A DNA stretch of 64,000 nt. It comes from Coix lacryma-jobi var. lacryma-jobi. Lineage: Eukaryota > Streptophyta > Magnoliopsida > Poales > Poaceae. The notes beneath the pieces were generated by a model, which worked only from the letters and a program-made list of their open reading frames with translations, was not told where the DNA came from and searched no databases. How positions within the stretch are numbered: the stretch's first letter is position 1; each line of letters starts with the position of its first letter. Shown one piece after another: positions 55,525-64,000 of this stretch. The translations under genes and the position numbers were made by a program. The stretch lies in assembly GCA_009763385.1 (NCBI GenBank), contig CM019829.1, forward strand, positions 34,637,705-34,701,704, given 5' to 3'.

Positions 55525-56672
55525 TGTAACACCTCTGGTGTTTAATCTTTAATTAACCTGACATGTCATCATCTTTAGTCATATCATCATCCTTGTCATG
55601 CATTATGTTTGCCTTAATGCTTGTTGCATTTGTTCCCTTTTGTGTGTAGCAATCCCCTTTTCAAAAACCTAAAAGCCCTAACCTTCCTATAAGGGCAAAA
55701 TGGTAATTTCACCTCTGTGCCTAGCTTTGTGTAATTGGTTCAAGGTGAATGTCTTGATGTTTTGTTGTGTTGATCAAAGTTCAAAATCAGAAATAGAATT
55801 GAAACTTCTTTTGAAAAACCCTGATTTCAAACCCTGGTTTTTACCCCCTTTTATAATTAATTAAAAACGATTCGAAATTGGAGTTGGTCCAAAAGGCAAA
55901 GTTGTAGATCTGATCAATAGAAACAACTTTGGTATTTACAAATTTTCAAGTTTCTGTACAAAGTTTAAAGTAATTTCAAATTCATTCAAACTCCAGTTTT
56001 TTGTCCCTTTTTAGTTTTCAAAACTATTTCAAAAAACTAATGAGTTTCAGAAAAAGTGTATAATAGCAAAGTTATAGGTTTTGACAAAAGGAACAACTTG
56101 CATGTTTACAGATTTTCAAGTTTCAATATAAATCAAAAGTAATTTGAATTCATTCAAAACCCAAAAGTGTCCCCTTTTCAAATTTCAAATACAGTTCAAA
56201 AACTATTTGGATTTTGAAAATGTTCATATTGACAAAGTTGTAGATTTCTTTTTCTGCACAACTTTGGTGTTTTGAGTTTTTGTGCTCAGTTCAAATTTTG
56301 GGAGTAATTTGCAAAATACAGAAATCAATTCTAAAGTCAAACCTAGACCTAGCCTGTTCATCTTCAACCTAGAGCTAGGGGGGCCCGGCCGTGGCCGAGC
56401 CGCCGGCGCTGCGCGTACCGCGCGTCTGGCCGCTCCTTGCCTACCACCAGTCTGCCGCCACTGACCCCGTGCTCATTCCGCACCCGCACGCGAGCGCTGA
56501 CCCTCTCTCCCGTCCCCCACAGTGCCAGCAAGCCGCCGCCGCGTGCAACGCCGGCGAGCGTACACCCGGTCCCTGCGCGCACGCCCGTCCTTCCGCCAGC
56601 GTGCAATCGATTGCGCACGCTTCGGCCAAGCTTAACCGCCTGCACGCGACGCTTATCCGCCCCGCGCACGGC

Positions 56673-56680
56673 TATAAAAG
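56673..56680 (+). promoter_or_regulatory. TATA box of G2
   Basis: TATAAAAG in the GC-rich block, in the context GGCTATAAAAGGAACC. It is the strongest core-promoter candidate in the window; transcription would start about 30 bp downstream. Confidence 0.75.
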
Positions 56681-57200
56681 GAACCGCCGGCTGGCCAGAG
56701 TTCCTCATTCCCTCCGCCACCGTCGCCAGGCCAGTCCAGAGCCTCCGCCATCCAACCACCTAGCTCAGAATCTCCGCCGTGTCCTCGCGAAGCTTTTTCC
56801 CTCCTCAATTTCACCCCTCCGCCCCTCCTTTAGCCGGCGCAAGCGATTCTTCTCCGACTCCGGCGAACGGTTCTTGCCGCGGTAAGCAGCAAAATTCGTC
56901 GCCGTGGGTTTTCTTCTCATCCATTCGACCCCCGCCCCTCTTGCTCATCTCGGTGCGCTCCTAACCGCTCCTCGACGATCTCTTTTGGTGGACAGAGCCA
57001 CCGGCACGCCGCTCGCCGCCGAGAAGCTCTGCCGAAGCACTGCCAACGTTGAGCTCCCTCCTTCGACCCTTGTTCCGCCCCGCCAAGCCCTGCCTCCGAC
57101 CCATGGTAAGCGCTCAAAGTCCCCGGTCTCTGTTTCACGGCGCAAAGCTCGAGCTAGGCCTCGAAGCGAACACACAACCTCACCACTTCGCCGAGCCTAG

Positions 57201-57430
57201 CCTCGGGCAAGCGTGCACCCTCCGCTTCGCCCGAGCCTCCCAGCAGGCCTCGGACAGACGATGTTTCTGTCTCGCCCGAGCCTCCCAGCCAGGCCTCGGA
57301 CGGACGATTGTTTCCGTCTCGCCCGAGCCTCCCAGCCAGGCCTCGGATGGACGATTGTTTCCGTCTCGCCGAGCCTCCCAGCCAGCCTCAGACGGACGAT
57401 CGCTTCCGTCGTACCCGAGCCCTGCGCGAT
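57201..57430 (+). repeat. 46-bp tandem repeat in the G2 LTR
   Basis: Four adjacent units starting near 57247, 57293, 57340 and 57385 with a period of 45-47 bp and a consensus around GCCTCGGACGGACGAT, then TTTCCGTCTCGCCCGAGCC. A partial unit precedes them. The repeat lies in the probable transcribed leader, about 550 bp after the TATA box. Confidence 0.85.
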
Positions 57431-59386
57431 TCACCTGAGCCCCGCGCGATTCGCGCGAGCCCTTCGAGGATGGAGCACAGTGCTCTCTTTCCTTTTTGAA
57501 AAAAAAGTGTGAATAGTGTTCTGTTTTCTCTTTTTGTGTGAATTAATCTGTTGTTCCTTAAATCCTGAGAAAATTATGGTATGCTCCTTGCACTGTGTAG
57601 TGTTTTAGAAAATATGAAACTTGACTTTTCTGCAAGAACTTAAAATGTAAAATCCCTTTTAATTAATAAATGGATGGTTTTGGATTTTAGAAAATCTTTT
57701 ATAACTCCAAAATCATGAGGTAAATTTTGTGAGCTTCCTATGCCATGTTTAGTCTCTGGTGAAATTTTGAAGTCTTTTGGAATAAGTTGATTTTTGAGCA
57801 TTTATTTTAATTGTTAAATAGTGCCTTTTGTTAATTAATGTCTGATTTTATTTGAGCACCTTAATGTTCTCCAAAAATTATGAAATTTATTTTGTCATCT
57901 TTTTATACCATAATAAACTTATGAGATTAATTTGGTAATTTTTGGAGCAACTGCATAAAATGACTTTTTTTAAAATAATTAAGAAAATAGAACAAGTGAT
58001 TGAGATTCATGTTGTATGCCTTGTAATATGACTTTGGATTGTTTGCCGTCCATAGACCGCCACCCAACTGGTCTATGATGATTGTGATGCCATGCAATGA
58101 TTTGTGTTTAGGTCGGGTAAATAATGCTTAACAAGTTTGATTAATCTTGCTTAGGGGTACCGTTTAGTAACTTGTGTCTATACTAGGAGTTACTTACGCG
58201 TTGAAAGTTGTACTCTAGAATCAGTGGGTTTGTCCTGTGCTTTATCGTTCATGCCAGCATCCTCATAAGCATACATCATTGCATCCGTATAGTGACCGAA
58301 GAAGAAGGCATCAAAGTCGAGGCCGCCGCTGACGAACCTATCCTCGAGGCGACCCCGAGCTCCGACACCTGCACCGCCGACCCCGAACCTGTCCTTTTTG
58401 CTCTTCAAGGCAAGCCCCGGTGCATTTAGCCTTTCTTGCTTTATAAAAGTTTTACTTAAATGTTTTTGAGTTAAATTACTGCATTAGGTGATAGGAGTTG
58501 TGTGATGACCTATTACCTGCACTTTACCTCCACCAAAGATCCCCTACCCTGTTTAAAAACTATTTGCAAAATGCTAGCATTGCTATACAATAGATTTGCG
58601 ACAAAAATGCCAATTTCAAAAGTGTGATCACTTAAAGAATTTTTATGGGAATTTGGCTTTACTCCCCGACTGTTGGCTAAGTATCTGATTCGTACCTAGT
58701 CAACAGCGAGGAGAGGTTGTCCGAGCGTACGGTGCCGTCATGTTGAAGTCCGGGACTCAACAGTTGACACCGACCAGGACAGGGTTGAAAAACTGACGGG
58801 ACTATTACGCTTGGGTGAGATATAACAAGGTATAGTTCTGGCTGAAAAATTAGGGACCATCCGTATGGGGGCCTGCTGGTAAACTATTCACATACTTCGA
58901 AAAGCTCTGGCTCCGAGAAATCCTTGATTGGGACCGACAACGCGCACTGGAGTGGAGAGATGGCAGAAGTAGCATGTACCCACGTGGTCGTCGTAACTGG
59001 AAAGGAGTGGTGTACTGTACTTCCGGGTAGCATAGGACCGGTCCAATCTTGGAGGAATCGTGGTAGACGGGTTGGCCTATGCAAGCTTGGGTGCTACATA
59101 TGCCGTGTGAATAGGGATCCTCAGCTGAGTATTATTTATCCGGATTAACGTTGCTCCTCGGTTATGGAGACTTGGTCACTTACTGTCAACGGAGAGTGGT
59201 TCTCAATAGGTATGTTTTTGAAAGGAAAATGAATCATGAACAATGAAGAATAGAGAGATACTGGAATCTTTCAAAAATAAAACAAGGATTTCAAAATGCT
59301 TTTCTGCAAAATACTTGATCTTGCTTAAGCCTTACCTTAACTACCTAAGCCTCTCATTCCTGAGTCTTCTCCCTTTCTCTTTAGTC

Positions 59387-59440
59387 GGGTAAGTCTTGTT
59401 GAGTACCCCAGTACTCAAGGTTTGTTACCCCCTGTTGCAG
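59387..59440 (+). promoter_or_regulatory. Conserved LTR stem-loop between splice-like motifs, G2
   Basis: GGGTAAGT (59387-59394), inverted repeat TTGAGTAC/GTACTCAA with loop CCCA (59399-59418), and CCCCCTGTTGCAG ending at 59440. Compared with G1 and the fragment at 2535-2592, the outer stem pair C:G is T:A here, so both arms changed together. Confidence 0.6.
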
Positions 59441-59856
59441 GTATGCCTGAGTATCCGATGTGTCTTGCACCCTGCTGCATGACCTTCGTTCAGGAGGAGG
59501 CCAATGAGGCCGAAGAATAGATGTGCACCCTCGGGCTGGGTGAAGTATCTTTTTATTGTTGTATTCCGCTACGTTGTCTATTTTGAACTGTCAGAACATG
59601 GTCTGTAATAACCGCACTTCTTTAAGTTTATTTGGAACCCCAGTTGTAAAACTATTGTTATTAAATCTTCCGCTCTTTACTCCGCTGTTATTTGTGAAAG
59701 TAACAAATGCTGTAACCGAAAGGTGAGTGATCTTGTGGACATCGGGCGCTAATGTAGCCCGGTGACGAACAATCTTAATCACGTGGAAAATAAGTTCGGC
59801 TGTCAGAGGTTGACAGGGACGTGTGGGCCATGGGATTAGGACCGTTCGTCACAGAT

Positions 59857-59868
59857 TGGTATCGGAGC
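59857..59868 (+). promoter_or_regulatory. Primer-binding site of G2
   Basis: TGGTATCGGAGC, the same initiator tRNA-Met type as the other elements, four bases after the LTR end. Confidence 0.9.
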
Positions 59869-60180
59869 ATCTCGCTTTAACGTTGCAGTGTTTGTTTTGC
59901 GAAAACTTCAAAAGATTTTTGAGTCCAAACAAATTAAACTTGACTATTTGAGTCCAAACTGCTTTTCTCATCTTGTCTTCTATTGGCAACACTAGTAGCG
60001 AGACAACATGTTTAAGCCCTATATTGTTATGTATCTTGCATTGCCTTGTTCCGTAGGAACGATTCATGCATCATGACATATTCACCTAAGCTAGATAATA
60101 ACTTCCTCTCTAAGTTCGTTGGGATAGTATGCCTTTACCTGTTCTTGCTAGCCTTTCTCATCCATCTCTCTTATCCAGAC
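59869..60180 (+). other. G2 leader
   Basis: About 310 bp of untranslated leader without a recognisable gene, ending with a pyrimidine-rich stretch and a block around TCTTATCCAGAC directly before the ATG of the extra ORF. Confidence 0.5.
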
Positions 60181-60785
60181 ATGGCTCGCATCAAGCTGAC
60201 CGCCCGCAAGTCGACTGGACCGCATGGTGTGCCACACCACCAGCTGGCACCACGGCTTGGGAGGAGACTGGAGAATCTTCCAACAGTCGTCACTTTCCTC
60301 GCCGCACCCGCAAGCACCTGAAAGAGGAGATCAGGAACCAGAAGGCTGAGCTGGAGAACTTGGAGCATGACTTCTACCACTCACGTCTGGAGTTCTATGA
60401 GGCCGAGTCTCCATGGAGCAGGCCAACCGGAACACGATCCGCGCCATCGAGCAGCGCAATGCTACTGGGTTCGTGAAGACGTCACCAGAGCCGAGCTCCA
60501 CGGACTGCGGATGTACACCACTCAGATCGAGCAGTTCAATGACATGCTTCATGAGGAGGTTACACCAGTTGTACAACCAACTCCACCCCATGGTACCCCG
60601 GATGTCGAGGATGCTGAGGACGGAGTAGTGGAAGGAACCGGACGTGGAGCAGGAGCCAAGCATGAACGAGGAGATTGAACCTGCCGAAGACATCCACGCC
60701 GAAGAAGAGAGGACGAGGAGTTGAGCCTGAGCTCATCCTCGAGGAAGACGAAGACGACGACATGATCATCATCAATGAAGACTAG
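60181..60785 (+). pseudogene. G2 extra ORF: H3-tail-like N-terminus, coiled coil, acidic end
   Basis: Counterpart of the extra ORF of G1. It opens MARIKLTARKSTG, sharing A1, R2, K4 and T6-G12 with histone H3, then HHQLAPR; homology to H3 ends there. After a frame change the ORF has charged coiled-coil segments (HLKEEIRNQKAELENLEHDFY, written as landmark residues KEEI and ELENLE; then YTTQIEQFNDMLHEEV) and an acidic end (LILEEDEDDDMIII) before the stop at 60783-60785. The LHEEV and YNQLHP blocks are shared with G1, but the middle region of G1 (FPRADPF) is not found, so this copy is shorter. Frameshifts near 60255, 60410 and 60570. Function unknown. Confidence 0.78.
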
Positions 60786-61016
60786 TCTCGTCGTGTCTGT
60801 ACCACCCGCTTACCTAAAACCTTAGTCTAGTTTTGGGGCGCTAGTTTGTAGTTTGTTAAGTTGAGTCTGTATCTTCTTTCGTACCTTTTCCCCTTATCAG
60901 TCAGTTGCCACCTGTCAGTCATCTGTATCCATCATCTACCTTAGAATCAATGAAGTTTCTCAGTCAGTTGTTTCAGAACTTAATCTTGGATGCTAAGTTC
61001 CAAGTTGCTTAAACAG
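60786..61016 (+). other. G2 spacer between the extra ORF and gag
   Basis: About 230 bp without a supported gene. Position and size resemble the 310-bp spacer in G1. Confidence 0.45.
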
Positions 61017-62189
61017 ATGCCTGTGAACACTCGCACTGGAGCTGGAGGTTCTGAGGGTGCCGCCCTTCCAAATCCAACACCTGTACCTGCTACGCTAGCA
61101 GATGCCATCGCAACCCTGGCGGCCGCTGCTAACTCATGGCTAGAAACCAGGGCCAACAGCAGAATAATGGTCACCATGGTTGTCAGCATAACAACAATGA
61201 GGCAACCTATGTGGAGTTCACGGAAACCCGTCCACCGGTCTTCACCAAGGCCGATGAACCCTCGAAGCTGATGATTGGCTCCGCACCATGGAGCAGAAGT
61301 TTAGTCTTATCCACTGCACCGACATCCAGAAGCCCCGGTTTGCTTCGCAGCAGCTTCGTGGTCCCGCAAGTGCTTGGTATGCTAATCTGTTGGCTGCCCA
61401 GCCAGAAGGTCATCAGTTGACCTGGGAGGAGTTCCGCACTTTCCGTGCTCATCACATCCCTTCCGGATTGATGAAAATGAAGCTTGATCAGTTTTTGGCT
61501 CTTCAACAGAAAGACTCCACAGTCATGCAGTATGTGGGTCAGTTCAATCATCTCAGCCAGTATGCCTCAGAGTACGTCAACACAGATGAGAAGAAGAGGG
61601 ATTGTTCCTCAGAGGACTGCACCCCAAGATCCGCAGGAGCCTGTCTAATAACCTGACTGGGTCTTATCATGATGTTGTAGACCGGGCTGTTGCTTTTGAG
61701 GAAAGCAATCGCCAGTACCAAGAGGAAAAGAAAAAAGAAGAAAGCAGGGTCAAGCAGCTTCTCTGGCGGTCACAAACGCCAGAGAGTCATTTATCACCCC
61801 AGCCACCACCACAATCGTCCACCTTACCCTCACCAGCAAGTGGTCGTCCGTACTGCGGCTACAACCCACAACGCCAATCAGCAGAGTGCCACGCAGCCGA
61901 ACGCCCCAGGTGTTCGTATCACCACCCCGCAAACAGCCTACAATCATCCCTACTACAACTGCGGCCAACTTGGCCACTGGTCTCGTGAGTGCCCAAAGCC
62001 CAAGAGGTATGCTCAGAATACTCAGAAGGGTCCTGGAGGATCTCAGCAGCAGCAGCAGTACCGTGCCCCGCAGCAGCACGTTCAGAAGGGCAAGTTTGTC
62101 AAGAAACACGGGCAAGTCTACTACACCACCGTCAGTGACATCCCAGAAGGAGAACCCGTCATGATCGGTAGGTTTCCCGTTGCCAATCA
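61017..62189 (+). pseudogene. gag: G2 gag with altered zinc knuckle
   Basis: Starts MPVNTRTGAGG, like the MVNTRRGAG start in G1. Gag core: MEQKFSLIHCTDIQKPRFASQQLRGPASAWYANLL near 61290 (landmarks EQKF and LRGPASAWY), EEFRTFRAHHIPSGLM, FLALQQKDSTVMQYVGQFNHLSQYASEYV, and FEESNRQYQEE; then a basic Gln/Pro/His-rich linker and the knuckle YNCGQLGHWSREC near 61955-61990. The first Cys is replaced by Tyr (TAC), so the knuckle lacks one zinc ligand. Frameshifts near 61140, 61280, 61600 and 61690. Confidence 0.87.
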
Positions 62190-62330
62190 TCCTGCGTGTT
62201 GTTTGATTCTGGTGCATCGCATTCCTTCATCAGTCATACATTTGTCACTAAGCATGAGATATCAATTGGGGAATTACAAGAAAGTTTCTGTATATTTCGC
62301 CTGGAGGGCGTATAAGTACTAAGGAAGTGG
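62190..62330 (+). pseudogene. pol: G2 aspartic protease (broken)
   Basis: In one frame VLFDSGASHSFIS with the catalytic DSG beginning near 62204, but the ORF in phase with gag reads a different frame and stops at 62322. About one base is missing or extra near 62195. Continues as VRNIPVMWGNMFSTTMIVLRDQEIDVILGMNWM downstream (landmarks DVILGMNW). Confidence 0.8.
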
Positions 62331-63500
62331 TTCGCAATATACCAGTGATGTGGGGGAACATGTTTTCTACCACCATGATAGTGTTACGTGATCAGGAGAT
62401 AGATGTCATTCTAGGCATGAATTGGATGTGCCAGTATAAGGCCATGATTGACATCCTGAATAGGGTTGTGAGAGTGGACATTCCTAACAGTACCTCCAAA
62501 CTCCTTCTCCAACTCCCAATACCTCAAAAACCAGCAGCCACACAGTTGAATACCACCTATATTCTGGAGACCAGAGACATCCCCGTGGTCTGTGAATTCC
62601 TGATGTTTTTCCAGAGGACTTACCTGGTCTGCCTCCTGATCGTGATGTTGAGTTTGCCATAGAGCTAAAGCCCGGGACTGCTCCTATATCCCGCAGAGCT
62701 TATCGAATGCCTCCCAGAGAGTTGGCAGAGCTGAAAACTCAGTTACAAGATTTGTTGGACAAGGGCTTCATTCGCCCAAGCTCGTCTCCTTGGGGCTGGC
62801 CTGCAATCTTTGTAAAGAAGAAAGACAAGAGTCTCAGGCTATGTGTTGATTATCGCCCACTCAATGAAGTCACCATAAAAACAAATATCCTTTGCCTCGC
62901 ATTGATCTTCTTTTTGATCAACTAGCTGGAGCCAGAGTGTTCTCCAAGATTGACTCAGATCTGGCTACCACCAAATTAAAATACGTCCCGAAGACATTCC
63001 TAAAACCGCTTTCACCACTAGATACGACCTATATGAGTACTTGGTCATGTCCTTCGGTTTGACCAATGCCCCTGCCCACTTCATGTACCTCATGAACTCT
63101 GTTTTCATGCCAGAGCTTGATAAATTTGTGGTCGTGTTCATTGACGACATTCTCGTCTACTCAAAGACCTCCGAAGAGCATGCCAATCATCTTCGTGTCG
63201 TACTAAACCGCCTCAGAGATCACCAGCTATATGCCAAGTTCAGTAAATGTGAGTTATGGTTAGATCAGATACAGTTCCTTGGTCATGTCCTATCCGCTAA
63301 AGGTGTGTCAGTCGATCCCAGAAAGGTGGCAGCATTCTGGATTGGAAGCCACCTACCACTGTTCACAAAGTCCGCAGTTTCATGGGAATGGCTGGATATT
63401 ATCGCCGGTTCATCCCGGATTCTCCAGGATCGCCAAGCCTATCACCGAGTTGTTAAAGAATTCTGTGAAGTTTGTCTGGTCACCAGCTTGTGAGCAAGCC
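62331..63500 (+). pseudogene. pol: G2 end of protease and reverse transcriptase (broken)
   Basis: Contains ILGMNWM near 62415, the RT opening AELKTQLQDLLDKGFIRPSSSPWGWPAIFVKKKDKSLRLCVDYRPLNEVT at 62730-62870 (landmarks KGFIRPSSSPWG and VDYRPLNE), MSFGLTNAPAHFMYLMNSVFMPELDKFVVVFIDDILVYSK at 63047-63165 with the catalytic FIDD near 63137, and FLGHVLSAKGVSVDP. In element G1 the corresponding motif is FLDD. Frameshifts near 62885, 62960 and 63330. Confidence 0.9.
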
Positions 63501-64000
63501 TTTCAAGCATTAAAGAAACTGTTAACCACGTCACCAGTGCTAGCCCAGCCGAACGTCGAAAAGTCCTTTGATGTCTACTGTGATGCATCTGGTACTGGTT
63601 TGGGCTGTGTTTTGATGCAAGAGGGTCGAGTGATCGCTTATGCCTCACGACAGCTTAAGCGACATGAGGAAAATTATCCAACTCATGATCTTGAGTTAGC
63701 AGCAGTGGTGCATGCCTTAAAAATCTGGTGTCATTATTTGTTGGGCAGTACATGCAATGTGTACACAGATCACAAAAGCCTGAAGTATATCTTCACTCAG
63801 AAGAGCTGAATATGAGACAGAGAAGATGGCTTGAGTTGATTAAGGACTATGATATCGAAGTGCATTACCATCCAGGAAAGGCGAATGTGGTCGCTGATGC
63901 ACTCAGTCGCAAGTCATATTGCAACTGTCTGGTAAAGCAATCCTATGAGTCATCCCTATGCTATGAACAGAAAAGCTGGGTATTGAAATGGTTCCGCAAG
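63501..64000 (+). pseudogene. pol: G2 RNase H (broken, cut by window end)
   Basis: Motifs YCDASGTGLGC near 63580, HDLELAAVVHALKIW near 63686, YTDHKSLKYIFTQ near 63763; after a frame change at about 63800 the downstream part shows ELNMRQRRWLELIKDY and VVADALSRKS near 63888. Integrase and chromodomain are expected beyond 64000. Confidence 0.9.

Larger units (their letters stand above)
55525..59853 (+). mobile_element. G2 5' LTR
   Basis: 4329 bp, ending TCGTCACA four bases (59853-59857) before the primer-binding site. AT-rich first part (55530-56340), a GC-rich block with the TATA box and a 46-bp repeat (56370-57440), then an AT-rich stretch and the conserved stem-loop (59387-59440). Apparent ORFs in the GC-rich block have no recognised similarity. 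GGTAAGC at 56881 and 57105 resemble splice donors. Confidence 0.9.
55525..64000 (+). mobile_element. Chromovirus G2 (Gypsy, Tekay-like), 5' part
   Basis: Begins with a 4.3-kb LTR starting TGTAACACCTCTGG (the same 14 bases as G1), then primer-binding site, extra ORF, gag, protease, reverse transcriptase and the start of RNase H, cut by the window end. It is related to but clearly diverged from G1. Frames are broken in many places. Confidence 0.92.

Noticed and set aside
56391..57440. Open frames in the GC-rich part of the G2 LTR as a gene
   Set aside because: Overlapping frames on both strands, low complexity Pro/Arg/Ser composition, and a position inside an LTR next to its TATA box.

Overview
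The window looks like plant nuclear heterochromatin, most likely from a grass. It is wall-to-wall nested LTR retrotransposons, and I found no host gene, tRNA, rRNA, CRISPR array or bacterial signal. The Copia elements resemble the SIRE/Maximus lineage: a gag N-terminus with the motif DGTNYAYWK, two CX2CX4HX4C knuckles, protease motif DSGCSRH, reverse transcriptase motif YVDD, LTRs of about 2 kb and a 3' untranslated region of about 1.5 kb. The Gypsy elements are chromoviruses, probably Tekay-like: LTRs of about 4.2-4.3 kb, primer-binding sites matching initiator tRNA-Met and, in the complete copy, an integrase chromodomain whose stop codon abuts the polypurine tract. No genus can be assigned by eye.

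Layout. 1-2270: minus-strand Copia LTR (F) split by a solo LTR (S1, 303-1620, target duplication GTGGA). 2271-3007: 3' fragment of a chromovirus LTR. 3008-8147: plus-strand Copia D (end of its 5' LTR, gag, second knuckle), split by solo LTR S2 (5920-7706, duplication CCATC). 8148-34553: plus-strand Copia A with both LTRs. Its pol is split between integrase and reverse transcriptase by chromovirus G1 (14263-29208, minus strand, duplication ACCTC, near-identical LTRs). 34554-54848: a head-to-tail minus-strand run of Copia pieces sharing LTRs: a truncated LTR, element B with its integrase region duplicated, element C lacking most of reverse transcriptase and all of RNase H, an internally deleted element E', and a gag fragment E. 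54849-55524: truncated LTR H, related to S1 and S2. 55525-64000: plus-strand chromovirus G2, running off the end inside RNase H.

Within each element gag makes the particle protein, protease cleaves the polyprotein, reverse transcriptase and RNase H copy the RNA from the tRNA-primed binding site and the polypurine tract, and integrase inserts the DNA. Almost every reading frame is broken. The differences between the two G1 LTRs include many one-base indels, so some frameshifts may be base-calling errors rather than decay.

The least expected signals are these. (i) Both chromoviruses carry an extra sense-strand ORF between the 5' LTR and gag whose first residues copy the histone H3 tail around Lys9, followed by a coiled coil and an acidic end. 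(ii) The Copia LTRs carry an array of about 37-bp repeats, each a short inverted repeat whose arms differ between repeats but stay complementary. (iii) The chromovirus LTRs share a covarying stem-loop between a splice-donor-like and a splice-acceptor-like motif. (iv) The minus-strand Copia run shows LTRs shared between neighbours, mismatched LTR subfamilies and an integrase duplication, which point to inter-element recombination.
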